A DNA stretch of 64,000 nt from Cacajao melanocephalus (GCA_963573385.1 CAUYLG010051145.1:27621-91620), one strand, 5' to 3'. Counted from the first letter of the stretch, positions 47,770 to 61,855 are shown. A program made the numbers and translations. Notes: a model not told the origin generated them from the sequence alone.

Positions 47770-47950
47770 ATTGTATAAAGGTTAGAAGTACACTTGTTGG
47801 TTTATCCATCTGTTGGATAAACTACTGCAAGATATTCAACCTCTTCAAGCTCCAGTTTTCTCATCTCTTAAATGGGGATCATAATCACTACCTCACAGGT
47901 TTCTTGTGTAGATTAAGGGAGACAACATTTCCAAGATATCTTATATAAGC
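47770..47950 (+). mobile_element. MIR SINE
   Basis: 'aagatattcaacctcttcaa', 'gctccagttttctcatctct' and 'taaatggggatcataatcac' are a clear MIR core. Confidence 0.85.
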
Positions 47951-48066
47951 ATCCCTTTTACTTTATTCTGAGACCAGTGCCTTATGTCTTGGCACCTAGG
48001 CAAGATGCTGGTCCCATAACATGATAATTGTTCTTCAAAGCATGGATAATTATAAGTTATGTTATG

Positions 48067-48068
<2 letters not shown>

Positions 48069-48113
<45 letters not shown>
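48069..48113. repeat. (AT)22 microsatellite
   Basis: Pure AT/TA dinucleotide run of about 45 bases. Confidence 0.98.
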
Positions 48114-48118
<5 letters not shown>

Positions 48119-48794
48119 GTATTTTCCTTGATGTGAGATTTTCCATTTTAAAATTCAGAAGACCTTCTGAAAGATCTCAGGATGTCTCAGTAATAGTCTT
48201 TCTCATCTCTGTAATACAGTGTTTGATAAACTGGGTTCCATGAGAATTGTAACCACATTATCTGAAAGAAAAAAGTTCCTTCTTGAAGTAAGTTTGAGAA
48301 ATACTGAAGACTTGTTTTCCTTGTGATTTTCTTATTCATTATAAACTCTCATACACGTTAGCTCACTAAAGACGCTGATAAGTCCTGCAATACAGAAGCC
48401 TGTGTGTGTCTTTGACTATGGAACACTTATTTTCACATTTCTTTGAGCCAAATTTTATAGACAGGTTTCAGTTTGGAAAATGCTGGCATAAAGGCTTTTA
48501 TTTTATTTATTATTAATTAATTAACTCCTCATGACAACCCTGCCAGGAAAACAGGGCAGGCATTGGCCTGGAGTATACAGCCTACAGGGTCTCCGTGAAG
48601 GTAAAGAATTAGTGGACAGCATTGTAGCCATTTATTTAAGAAGCTAGGGCTAAAATTATTTTGTGTATTAGTTTTGAACATAACCCATTCACTTTTTAAT
48701 TATTTAATTCCAGGAATTTTAGGCACTGGAGCAGTTTGCTGCTGACATTTGGGGCAGTGGAGCCTTCGGGTAAAAGGAAAATGTGGTTCTTTCT
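48114..48794. other. No recognised feature
   Basis: Unique-looking AT-rich sequence. Confidence 0.45.
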
Positions 48795-49545
48795 CCAAGA
48801 TACAGCTCCAACCCTTTCATTTATTTCCATTTTTTGCTGCTACTACACTTAACCAAGCCTCCCAGGCTTCCACAGCAGCCTCCCAATTAGTTTCCTGTTT
48901 CTCATCTAATTCCATTGAATATCATTTCTCCACTCAGTAATCAAATTACTCTCCACAGCACAGCACGGTGCTCTCTTTCATACAACCTTCTAAAAGCTTC
49001 TTTTTTTCTTAGAAAAAAAAATGCCAAGTTTGTGCAACTGCCTGCAAAACCCTTTCTCTCCGGTTCCTTTCCATTTCTCCAGCTTTTTTCTCATCTTACT
49101 TTCCCTGCTTTTCTACATTTTAGTTACATTTCCCTTCCTCGGGCACATTAGACTGTTTTCTGCCTCAGGACCTTTGTATCTCCATATCTACCTACTTGAA
49201 AGGCTCTCTTCTCACTAGCAATTTGTAGAGATGACTCCTTCTCATCCTGGACATCTTTGCTCAAATATTATCTTTCCATCAGATACCTCCTTGTCCTCCC
49301 TGGCTAGAGTCTTCTCCTTACCCTTTTCTAGATCATTGCACTGTCTCTTTCCTTGTTATCTTCTTGTTCATTCATTGGTGTGTGTGTCTGTGGTCTGCCT
49401 CCCCCATGCGAAAGACAAGCTCCACAAAAACAAGCACCTTTTTTGACTCCACCATTTCATCCTTAGTAATTGGATGATGCATGGCACATAGTGGGCTCTT
49501 ATTAAATATTTTAGGAAATAAACACATAAGGAATGAATGAATTGG
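48795..49545 (+). mobile_element. L2 LINE 3' end, ~750 bp
   Basis: The longest plus-strand L2 here: 'cttccacagcagcctcccaa', 'ttctgcctcaggacctttgt', 'gactccttctcatcctggac', 'atcattgcactgtctctttc' and the terminus 'gcatggcacatagtgggctc', 'gaatgaatgaattgg'. Covers the end of ORF2 and the 3' end. No frame remains intact. Confidence 0.8.
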
Positions 49546-50164
49546 TGAGTTATGTTTCCCAGAGAGATTGCCTGCACCATATATAACTAGTCATGCATGT
49601 GACCTTTGAAACCATAACTAAGCAACGGCTATTTTTTTGCACTTATCAGTGACTCTATTATAATTCCTCTCAGGAGACCCCGTGTTTTCCCACAATGTGG
49701 ATAATGTGTAATACTCTCTTGCCATAATCTTCTCTGCACACACAGGCCCACGCCCATACGCACACAGAGAACTGTGGCTCTAAGGTGCTGTCAGAGCCGT
49801 TTAAGATGGCCAATTAGTTGACTTTTGTTCTCCCCAGAGGGAGGAAGAGCACGAGTTAATTACCTTCAAGTTTTACTCTTCCCGTATCCTTATTTTTATT
49901 TTTAGACTCCCCACTGCCATACTGCAGCCCTTTGTCAATCTGCTGCTGTCCTTATTAGTACTGCTTCTGGGTAAATTAAGCAAACTTTTTAGCTGTTGTT
50001 GTGAGCTCTTACATCCACAAAGAATAAGTCCAGACCTTAGCTACTGAGCAAGCAGAGTTGGATGCTATGTGATCCCTGCTGCAGAGGGGCTGGGCTGCAT
50101 ATAGCCATCAGCATTCCATGCTCATGCCTTAGAATCACTATAGCATCCTGGCTGGAGTTCAGCT
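49546..50164. other. Unique sequence, candidate regulatory patch
   Basis: No repeat recognised. 49795-49870 has 'aagatggccaattagttgac' (YY1-like AAGATGGC and homeodomain-like CAATTAG) and 'gagttaattacc'. Sequence complexity is higher than in its neighbours. Function is not shown by sequence alone. Confidence 0.4.
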
Positions 50165-50300
50165 TTTAGAGCTAAAGAGCCTTGCAGGGAATCCTGGCTC
50201 TGCCATTTAGCAGATGTAGAGTGGGGTACATCCCTTAGTTTCTATGTCTCAGCATTTTTACCTGTGAAATAGGAATGATCATAGAACCTGCCTATTTTTC
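50165..50300 (+). mobile_element. MIR SINE, left part, split by L1
   Basis: 'ggaatcctggctctgccatt', 'tctatgtctcagcattttta' and 'cctgtgaaataggaatgatc' are MIR. The rest appears after the L1, at 52224-52310. Confidence 0.8.
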
Positions 50301-52310
<2,010 letters not shown>

Positions 52311-52439
52311 AAACAGCAAACACAGACATTATTTGGATCATATATGCTTCAGCTTCTTAATTACAGAACCTCCTTTCTCCCCATTTTAAAGTAAAACCCC
52401 AAAGGCAAACAATCAAGCTGCCCTCTTTAACAAAACTTA

Positions 52440-52950
52440 CCCAATTTTAGGGAGCATGGCAGTAAATGGGGACCACAGTGGCAGAGGGCACAGTCTTTGC
52501 CCTCAAAAACCTTAGAAACTTGCTAAGGGGACATAATATTCATATGAGAAAATGGTCATTCTAAGTAAAGATACAATTAGCTGGACAGAGAGTTAAAGAA
52601 AGAGGGACTCACAAAAGATGAAGATATTTCTGAGTCAGGACTGGACTCTTGAAAAGTGTGGAAGTTGGACTGGACTTCTGAATACAGATAGGATTCAGTT
52701 GAAATGACAAGTGTGATGACAACTGGAAGGAAAACCAATGGTTGATTGATTGGAATCCTTGGCTAGAGAGGAAAGCCTTATAGAATGGCCTGTGCAAAAG
52801 AGAAGAGTGAATATGCACAGTGGGCACAAGAGCAGAAGGGAGGTTAGCAGTTTGACAGTGAATGGATTCAATGTTCTGAAGGCGAACAAGGACACAGTGA
52901 GTTCTGAAAGGAAAGGAGGTTAAATCAGGAGACCAACACTCAAGTCACAT
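52440..52950 (-). mobile_element. L2 LINE fragment
   Basis: 'agtctttgccctcaaaaacc', 'atagaatggcctgtgcaaaa', 'gggcacaagagcagaaggga' follow the minus-strand L2 3' region. Diverged. Confidence 0.55.
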
Positions 52951-52986
52951 TTAAATTCTTAATAGGATAAGTTTCTAAAAGGACTG

Positions 52987-53012
52987 GGTGTGTACGTGTG
53001 TGTGTGTATACA

Positions 53013-53068
<56 letters not shown>
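52987..53068. repeat. (TG)n(TA)n compound microsatellite
   Basis: Interrupted GT repeats, then 15 uninterrupted GT units and 12 TA units. Long pure runs suggest a polymorphic locus. Confidence 0.97.
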
Positions 53069-54039
53069 GGTTGTTTCTTTGCCAACTGTAATTATTTAAA
53101 GATCCATATAGCTCCTTTGTTAGGCACTGGCATTTAGAGAGACAAATTCAGTTCTGGGTTCTTGTTTTCTTCAGGTTGAGGAACAGTTGGTTCTCACTGT
53201 CAGTCAGTGTCAGTGGCCAGCTGGAATCTGTCCAGAATACATTTTCTTATAGTTAGAATATTTAAGTTGGTTTAGCTTTAAAAAAACTGAAATCCAGAAA
53301 GTTAGACTTTGCTCAGTGCTTCTTCTAAAATGTTCACTGTCTCAAGTAAACAAATATCTATAGACTCCATGCTATTTGTCTGGAAAAGTTCTAGATGCTG
53401 GGGAGATATTAAAAGAAAATATAAGAGGTAGGGTCTCTAACCTCCAGGATGTTACTGTTGTTAGGAAGATAAGGACATAAATCGGCTTCCTTTTCTTTCT
53501 TATTCAAACAATGTGTAAGTTTCTGTTGAAACTAGTTTTGGCTTCATTTAACAGAAACCCTAAATAATACTGGCTTAAGTAAGATAGAAGTTAATTTTTT
53601 CTTTTATATAACATGATGCTTAAACTTGAAGCACTGTCTTTAGGTCTGTGAAATTTCTTAGTATGTTATTTCTATCTTCTGGGTTGTTTTCTGATTATGG
53701 CTTAGTGCTCATCTTTCAGCCATTGTTGGCTGGGGAGGTAGCGTTCCATATAGGAAGAACAAGGCAAGGGGAGAAGCAGAAAGGTTTCATTTTACCCAAA
53801 TAAGACTCTTTTAAAAAGCTTTGCTGAATGACTTACCAAACAGCTTTTGATTACATTCCACTGGCCACACATATCTGTAAGAGAGCCTGGAAAATGCAGT
53901 TTTTTAACTGGGCATATTGCCACCTGTTAGTAAAGAGGAAGGGAAAATCGATTTTGGGTAGTCGTTGAGCAATATCTGCCATAATACATCTCCAGGGTAG
54001 CTACCTCTAGCCAAACAAAGCCTATAATTTCGTCTTTGA
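53069..54039. other. No confidently recognised feature
   Basis: The stretch 53545-53780 ('aataatactggcttaagtaa', 'ctatcttctgggttgttttc') resembles an old mammalian interspersed repeat seen elsewhere in primate genomes, but I cannot name it. Confidence 0.4.
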
Positions 54040-54112
54040 CATTGTCCCAGGACTCAGTGGTAGGGCATATGCTTTGCATGTCTGAGATCCTGTAATTAAA
54101 TTTGGGAATTTC
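54040..54112 (+). pseudogene. Degraded tRNA-Ala(TGC)-like sequence
   Basis: 'ctcagtggtag' (54053-54063, D arm with A box) and 'atgctttgcatgt' (54069-54081, anticodon loop with TGC at 54075-54077) match mammalian tRNA-Ala in sequence and spacing. The T arm and B box (about 54092-54110) and the acceptor stem are not preserved, and the anticodon stem has a mismatch. So this is a decayed tRNA gene copy or tRNA-derived retrocopy, not an active gene. It is separate from the MIR starting at about 54130. Confidence 0.6.
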
Positions 54113-54129
54113 CTGATTTCCTGGCAGCA

Positions 54130-54310
54130 TAGAAAAAGAAGCACAGACTCTAGAGTCTACAAGACCCAGGTTCAAGCCCCCAGGTTGGCTCTAGCACAGT
54201 AGAATTAACTCGGCAAGTTGCGTAACAACTCTAAGCCTCTATTTTCTTGCTTGTAAACCACCTAGCCTTGTGCTTGGAATACAATGGATGCTTAAAAAAT
54301 ATCAGTGGTA
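54130..54310 (+). mobile_element. MIR SINE
   Basis: 'cagactctagagtctacaag', 'acccaggttcaagcccccag', 'ctctaagcctctattttctt' and 'ccttgtgcttggaatacaat' are in MIR order. Confidence 0.75.
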
Positions 54311-57110
54311 TTTGTTGCATGCTCAAAGTTGGAAGCTGATTCTTTAAGGATTAAGCTATTTTGGCTTTCTGAATAGCAGTTTATTTAAACAGCTGCTACT
54401 GAATGACAATAGCTGTTTTTTCATTTTTTTAAATTTATCAAGATTTTCCTTTTTCTTTTACATTTAAACAACCATAGATATGATGCCAGATGTATGTTTC
54501 ATACATATTTGAGGGGAGGTGTATCTCATGTTCATATAAATGTATTTCTTTTCATTAAAACCTGGGAAATTTTGCTGAAGTCTAATAAATAAGCCTAAAC
54601 TTATTTACATATTCTTAAATAGTTCTCAGCCAGCAGAGAAAAACAGATTGGATTTCAGAAAGATTGACTTGTACATAGTCTTCTGATTTTGATTGATATC
54701 TCATTTCAAGAATGAGGGCAGATAAAACTAAGGCAACACAGGATATACCTATATTTCCTTCACACTAGCAGAGGTCAGGAGTCAGAATTCTATAAGTTTA
54801 ACCTACTATAAGTAAGCCCAAAACACAGAAGTGCTATATAGGAGAGGAACAGGCTTTCCACAAAGCATTGCCATTAGGGTTCTGTTAAATATGGCACCGT
54901 ACACATGCATTTGAAATAAACATTGACTTAAACGCAAATAAGCTGCAGCTCTTCTGTAAAGTAAAGGTACATCCACAAAAGGACAGAGTCTTTTCTGGAG
55001 ACCAGCAGAAACGTGGGTCTATTTAAATTAGTGGGGACAGAAATTATGATCTCTCCGGGGCCGCTGCAGCCTTTCTGCTGACAAGTTGCATGCCACTTTT
55101 CCGTAGTGACTGTTCTTTACCTGAAACGGCTGCTCCATGGCAACTCCTTCACAGGGCGCACTCGTTGCTTCTCTCTTTTTAAAATGAACACATTGGGAAG
55201 GAAGTAGAATATGTATGTTTGAGTTCCTAAATGGAAAAAGGGAGGGAGTAACAGACACCAGGGAAAACGCAGAGGATTTTTTTTTCCTTTTTCTTAATTT
55301 GCCACCCATTTCCATGGATACGGGTCAAAAATAAATGATTAAAATTCACTTTGTGAATTGGATTCTCTCTTCCATCATTGTGCATCTTGGAGAGACATGG
55401 TTTGGATCAATTAATCTAAGTTTTAGCCCAGTGGTTTGCTGAAATTTCAAAGAATACTTCAGTCTTCTTTTTACCTATTCATTAAGGACTGCCATCAGCT
55501 ACTCAGACCCAAAGGATTTGGCTGAGGGGAAAATCTCAGAATAGTTTTTCAAGAATATAAGTTTTTAAAAGAGAAGACTGAGAGCACCAGAATGGTTTTT
55601 CTATTATGTCTGGGGAATATTGTTTTCCAAACTCTGTTCTCAAGGTCTAGAAATAAGAGTACTTTATGGGAAAAGTCTCTCTTCTGTTCTCATAGAATAA
55701 GTTAAGAGACGCCTCTAAATAAAAAAAGAAAGCAAAACAACAACAAAAAAATCTCAAGTATTTAGTCATTTAAACTATTTCATGAAGATGTCCTGCTTTT
55801 TTTTTTCACTCTCAAATGTTTTATTTTTTGTTGTTCTTTCAATTTTATAATTAAATGAAAGGACAAGCCTTGACAAGTGTTGACCTTCCTTCAATGTCTT
55901 GAGTTTCTTAAATAATCTATCCCATCAGATTATATACAGAAAATGAGAGTTTGAATTTTAAGCCAAGAAGGTATGTTCTAAATTACAGCATACCTGTGAG
56001 TCCTAGCCTCAGTAAGAAGTGGGATCATGTATACTTCATGATAGAAAGTTCTAGAAACTTGATAGATTCCTGGAGCACAGAAAAAACAAATGAAACTAAG
56101 ACTAGTAAATTTACAGATGCAGAGGTTTTCCCACTCTGAAATCTTGCCTCTAGGTTTGAGTGAAGTACAGACAGATAAGGGAAAGGTACCTATCATACAA
56201 GTCATTGCCTTCATCTGGACATCCTTTGGACTTGTGGTTATGTTGGTCAGCTGTGGTCAGAAAGTGAAGCATAAACAGTAAGTCACAAGAGGCCTGTAAG
56301 GAAAGGTTCAAATAGTTTATCTTCACATCTGGCTAGCACTTAAACTTGATCTTTTCCCATAAAAACTGTTGAGAGAAAAATAGCAATGTTATACTGGTAG
56401 CCCGAAAGGACTAAAGATGTCCAAATCCAAGCCTTGCGACTCCACAGTTACCTTTATGAAAAGTATTTTCTGATAGCCAAATATCCCAATTCTTTGTTAA
56501 CACACATGAGTAATCTTAGCTACTATTTAAAATGAAAAAAAAAAGTAAATTCAATGAGTAGATGTTTACCTCTTGAAAATTAGGGCAAACAATTTGAAAA
56601 TACCTAATGTTATACATTTGTATGTACCTAAGGTAGAGAGCAGCCCATTAGGTCTCTTCCTACCCAACAATCATCAAGAGTTACATAGTAGAGACATTTG
56701 CTGCTCAGTGAATTTCCATATTTACCCCATATTCTTCAACTTTTCTGTAGTTGAGCAGAACCATGTGACAAGGACTATCCAAGAGTAGAACTGATGTGCT
56801 ATTTGTAGGCTGAAGCATTTAAGAGCCAGTGCAAGATCCCTTCAGATTTTAGGTGCTTTGCCATGAGAAACATGCTGACATGGTAGAGCCACAAGGTAAA
56901 AGTCACCAGAAGCACTGCAATGAACACAGAGCTCTAGGAGAGTTGCATATTGTGCATTGGGTTTTGTGGCTTATGTTTAGTCAAAGATTCTGGGATTCTC
57001 TTTTTATCACAGAATAGCTTCTTCTATCCTGACTAATAAACATGAAATGTTTGTTATCAAGGTTTATTTTCTTTAGCCATTTTTGTTTAATTCATTTTTT
57101 AAAAATGTGG
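54311..57110. other. Long unique stretch, CpG cluster and exon-like frame
   Basis: About 2.8 kb without a recognisable repeat. Contains six CpGs in 55056-55163 and the splice-flanked open frame at 56154-56277, both discussed as findings. Neither is enough for a gene call. Confidence 0.45.
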
Positions 57111-57114
57111 TGGA

Positions 57115-57340
57115 GCAATTGTTAAAGCTGTGAGCTTTGGAATTGAGCAGAGATGGACTGGAATCCTAACTCCAACACTCATAAGCTGTTGGAACGTGAG
57201 ACAATTTGTTTACTATCTTGGCCTCTGTTTCCTCATGTGTAAGAGGGAAACTCCATATACATGAGCAGTTTATACAAAATAACTAGTATAAAGCGCTTAG
57301 GACAGAACACCACGTATGAATTTAGTAATACTGGAAATTG
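57115..57340 (+). mobile_element. MIR SINE, near full length
   Basis: 'aaagctgtgagctttggaat', 'ctaactccaacactcataag', 'cctctgtttcctcatgtgta' and 'ataaagcgcttaggacagaa' are in MIR order. Confidence 0.85.
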
Positions 57341-58383
57341 CCTTTGTTGTTTTCTACTATCGATAGTTAGTTTTTATAACAGTGAAGTTGCCTTTCCTAA
57401 AGAACTAAATCTTCACAAGTCTTTTCAGGGTAGAGTTAGGATATGTTTGACATTGCTGGAAGTTGCCAGGACTAGTGAAATTGGGGCTCTATGGGCCTCT
57501 GTCAAAGGGAGAAACTAAGAATGAACCGACATATTGACAATTGCTCTGCTTTGTTAATTACTGCCCTTGAGTGTGGCCATGTAGAACAGGCAGATTGTTT
57601 TTGTCCTATGTTTTAGATTTGCACTGATGTGCCTTTAGAATTCTGGAAACCACCAACATATTTTAATTAAGAAAATTCCGTTAGGAAATGAATTTCTACT
57701 GCATTGTTATATCCACCATTATATATATAGTATTTATTTATGTTAGCACTTGCAAATATTGACATACCAAATATCAGGTCAATTAACTTTAGAAAGTAAT
57801 TGTGTATTTAAATAGCAATAAGAGGAGAAATACATACCATTGGAAGTTAGAGTTGGGAATAGTTTCTGTAGAGTGAACATTGTTTCAATAATATGTGGAA
57901 ATGAATAATTCCCCACCTAATACCAACGTAATGATGTACTGTAAGCATTGCTTTTCTCTGTATAATTTGCCAAGAAATCAGTGAAAACAAGTAACATTAT
58001 GGGGAAATATTGATTCACTTTGGGCACGGTGAGTCTTGTTATAATAAAGATGGAGTCTGTGGCCATTTATTTCCTTGTTCTCTTCTTTAAAAAAAATTAA
58101 ATACATGGAATTGCTGATTATAATTGGGACGCTTAGATTGCTTCCTTTTATAGAATGAACTAGGATATTTCTTGGGCCTCAGCAATTTTTTCATGACTTG
58201 GATATCCTAAGGGCATAAAAAAGTTGAGATCATGTAATTATGTCAGCTTTGGTTTTTGCATTTTGATTAAGCCTGGAGTTTGGTATAGGAATTGCAAGCA
58301 ATCAATAACAAGCCTCCTCTTACTTATCTGAACTCATCTTGTGTTCTATTTCAACCCGTGTCGATGTGAGAAACTGAGAATAT
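57341..58383. other. No recognised feature
   Basis: Unique-looking AT-rich sequence. Confidence 0.45.
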
Positions 58384-58573
58384 AGTGGTTCAGAGTATAA
58401 GTTCTTTATAATTTATACGGCTGACTAGCTATATGTGATATTGGGCAATGTCAAAGAACCTGTTTTCTTATCTGCAAAACAGAGATAATAATAGTACCCT
58501 ATGAAGTGGTTGTCAAGACTAAGTGAAATACTGGATGTGAAGTTCTAAATATGTCAATAAATAGTATATGTCA
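58384..58573 (+). mobile_element. MIR SINE
   Basis: 'tggttcagagtataagttct', 'aacctgttttcttatctgca', 'aaacagagataataatagta' and 'tgtcaataaatagtatatg' are in MIR order. Confidence 0.8.
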
Positions 58574-59114
58574 CCCAAGTTGGCTTTCCTGTGGTTCATT
58601 GTGTTCAGTTTCACTCTTGCATCTCAAACTGCAGTGAAGATACACAGTGGATGAGTCGAGGTGGCCTCATGTTTTAGCCTGTCACGTCAACAATTCACAG
58701 CCTATGTGGGAAGGTAATTTGGTGACAACAGTGCTTGACACTGGTTATCAAAGTTGATTCAAAAACTACAGCTGGCTGGGGGGCAATGCCCTTCTTCACT
58801 TACTGCATATAACGGCAATCTGCTCCTAAAACTCTGAAGAAAGAAGCTTGGGCATTTTTCAGAGGCAGCTGAATATGATGCTCTCTTATTAGAATATGAA
58901 AACAAACCTCCTCTTCTGGAAAGATTAAACTACTGCATTTTCCAGTGAAGAATCATACGTTTTCTTCCTCAGTCATCTTGGATGATAGCCACTGTATTTG
59001 GACTACACGTTCCGTAAAAGAGGAAGTGCATGTTTTTACCAACTCTTCCCCTACTGCATATATTTTTTGAGGGGAGTGCCTACTCTGTATGAACCCTGTG
59101 CTGAACACTTTCCT
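58574..59114. other. No recognised feature
   Basis: Unique-looking sequence. The last 50 bases might be an L2 or MIR edge. Confidence 0.4.
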
Positions 59115-59300
59115 GCCACTTACTTGAGTTGCAACATTGGTCAAGTTTCTAAACTTCTTGTCCCACCATCTGTAAAATGGAGATAATGACGGTAGCTACC
59201 TCATGGAGTTGGGTATGAGAATTCAAGGCATTAAAGCACATAAAGCGCTAAGACTAGGATACATTGAAAGTGCTCAGTGGCAGTCATCAGAATTAACTTT
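59115..59300 (+). mobile_element. MIR SINE
   Basis: 'ccaccatctgtaaaatggag', 'ataatgacggtagctacctc' and 'cataaagcgctaagactagg' are a clear MIR core. Confidence 0.85.
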
Positions 59301-59309
59301 GTCTCTAAT

Positions 59310-59420
59310 TTATAGAAGAGCAAATGGTCTCAGGGCAGTTGAATAATTTGCTCAGGGCTTTAGAGCCCACTATGTCTACCTTCAAAATCTTGGCATTTAG
59401 CCCCTTTACTGCCCTGCTGT
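59310..59420 (-). mobile_element. MIR SINE fragment, opposite to its neighbour
   Basis: 'tctaatttatagaagagcaa', 'gaataatttgctcagggctt' resemble the reverse MIR. It faces the MIR at 59115-59300. Confidence 0.55.
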
Positions 59421-60779
59421 TTCCTATCATTCACCCTATACAACTAAGAATCCCAGGGGTTCTGTTGTCTTTAAAACCATGTATAATTGGCTAAAGTGAC
59501 CCCAGTGAGCTTAAAAAGAAACATACCAAACCTGTGTTAGAGAAAGACATGGCAGAAATGTCCTAGGATGAATACAAAAGTCTGCTTGCCTATGAAGTTA
59601 TCAGTCTGGATTTATAATTAGAATATTGTACCTAAGCTAGTCTCCCCTTCTGGCATTGATAGCCTCAGCTCTTTGGAGTTTAAGAATAACTAAAGGGGTG
59701 CCGTGGGTCAATAACGGGCAGCAGCTTGTGTGAATCTACTTTTCTCATGTAGCCAAACCACTGCACAAGAAATAGGCAACATTTTCATGACACCTATGTC
59801 TAAGGTGAATATGTCTTTAATGAGATGTAAATACCTTACAAGAAACTCCTTTTAGCCCATCTATACATAATATACTCACAATTCCAGACCCGGTTCAACT
59901 CAATTCCATAATCATCCTTATCATATGTACAGGAGAGAAATAGGTAGGTAAGCCCTTTATTAAGAGAAAGAACTCAGGTGATCAGCAAGTTCAGAGGATG
60001 CTTCTGTTTTTGCCTAAATAGCTTCTGTCTCTCCTTTTTTTTTTCTTTTTTGATAACTCCTCTGCCCTTGCAATCTAGCTGGCTCAGATGGGATGCCCAC
60101 TACCCAACTAGACACGTGACCTAGGCCTGAATGAATCAGACTAAATCCTAATGCTTATACCAGAGTTACTGGGAAAGGTAAGTTTTGGTCTGCTGGCCTT
60201 GACAATGAAAGGACATAGGCTTGAAGCTCCTCAGGGCCACTGCTTCAGGGAGCCTTGCTGACAGTGAAGCCAGCACAAAAGAAAGCAAGACCAAACACTG
60301 AAAGAGAGTCCTGATCCTTTCTTTTGAACAATTGGATACTACCTGGCTTGAAGGTTTCCACTGTGCTTCCCATCTCTGATGAGGGTTGACAGATGTCTTC
60401 CTATTTATTCCTTAAGGCAGTTTTGGTTGACTTCAGTCATCTGCCACTGAAAAGAACTGGTTCAGCAAATTTTATCCCCATGCTAAGATGTTCTCCCTCT
60501 CAGGTCATTTTTAGCTTCTTGTGAGTGTTTGGCATGTTAGGAGTCCCCATCAGTAATCTCTGAAGAACCTGAAGTTTCCAAGCTCCTGGAATTTTGGATT
60601 CTGCCCTTTTACCTCTAGGTTAGCAGAGTTACCTAGATCCCACATGGCATATTGGGGAAAGATAAAATAGAATAGAGGTCATCTCCAGGGTAGTTCTGTT
60701 TCATGCATGAGGAAATGCTAATAATTAATGAAAAAATTGCTTTGTATCTCCTTCAAGCTTCTCTAAATATCCAAAGGAA
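59421..60779. other. Mostly unrecognised sequence
   Basis: 60050-60330 ('acacgtgacctaggcctgaa', 'gaagccagcacaaaagaaag') resembles an old mammalian interspersed repeat that I cannot name. The remainder is unique-looking. Confidence 0.4.
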
Positions 60780-60900
60780 AATGTTAATATTAATCTCTAT
60801 TGCATATAGGAAAAGTGAAACTTGGAGAAGTTAAATAAGGTGCCCAAGATCACACAGTTAGTAGCTGGTATAACTAGGATTCAAAACCATATAGTCTTAT
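60780..60900 (-). mobile_element. MIR SINE
   Basis: 'cttggagaagttaaataagg', 'tgcccaagatcacacagtta' and 'aactaggattcaaaaccata' follow the reverse MIR core. Confidence 0.85.
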
Positions 60901-61487
60901 TTGCATGTGACGAAAAGGCAAGCTGGGAACCTGCAACCTTCTTCATTTAAGTACACCTTTAATCCAGACCCCCTGTGCTTTAGTGTGGAGCTCGGAGCCC
61001 TTCCCTAAATTCTGCTTCCATGGTGCACTGTGCATGTGCAGTCCTTGAACGTTCTTGCATTTGCTGGGTGTGGGAAGCCTTTCTCCAGATCTCAGCTTCA
61101 TATGCTGCCCACCCAGCCATCTGTGGCAACAGATTTGTGTGTTATCAATTAAAGTCTAAAGGAAGTTGGCAAAACCTCCTACTCTAACAGGGTGGGCTAA
61201 AGAAGTTCCTGTTAAAACAGAAATGGGTTGTGTCTATGATAGTGGTAGTTGGTAGCTTTCCAAAAGCACTTTAAATACACCCCATGCCATGAATTGCTTA
61301 GCTCTGATTCTCTTTAAGACATTCCTCTCAGGGGCAGCTCATTTCCTTGGAGTGGACTGGTGCATAATTAAACAGGGTTGCCCTTCTGGAAAGCAAAGCA
61401 ACATCCACAATTTGGAGAATCTGCCCCTGTGATTTTCTCTTTGCGACTCACTTGGGAAATCATTATTTCTTTTTAGTGTACAAAATC

Positions 61488-61537
<50 letters not shown>

Positions 61538-61749
61538 GTTGTGCCCCATTTATAGTCACAAAGACTTCTTGGTTTCAACTGCTCTGGAAGACTCTTTAAG
61601 ATGTCTCACCCAGGGAACCCTAAAATATCAAGTACACAAAATGGTCTTTAAGTTTAAGACAGAAAATCTCACGTACATATTCCTTATTTAGTGAAAATCC
61701 ATCTTGCTATTTCTACATAACTAGATGACTTAATGTTTTAGATAATTAT
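60901..61749. other. Unique sequence with one (AT)n
   Basis: No interspersed repeat recognised. Contains the AT microsatellite at 61490-61535. Confidence 0.45.
61490..61535. repeat. (AT)22 microsatellite
   Basis: Pure AT run of about 45 bases. It creates a spurious Ile-Tyr repeat in one open frame. Confidence 0.98.
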
Positions 61750-61855
61750 AAAACATATTTTAAATACCTACTGTGTGCTATTCCCTGTGGTAGGTCCTGG
61801 GAGAATAGAGATTAAGCATATATAGTTTCTACCCTCATGGAACTTACTCTCTTAT
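61750..61855 (-). mobile_element. L2 LINE 3' end
   Basis: 'taaatacctactgtgtgcta', 'ggtaggtcctgggagaatag', 'accctcatggaacttactct' are the reverse L2 3' end. Confidence 0.75.

Noticed and set aside
55978..56214. 78-codon minus-strand open frame opposite the exon-like segment
   Set aside because: No motif. Overlap with the plus-strand frame suggests that one or both are chance.
61452..61691. Ile-Tyr repeat protein
   Set aside because: Caused by the (AT)22 microsatellite.
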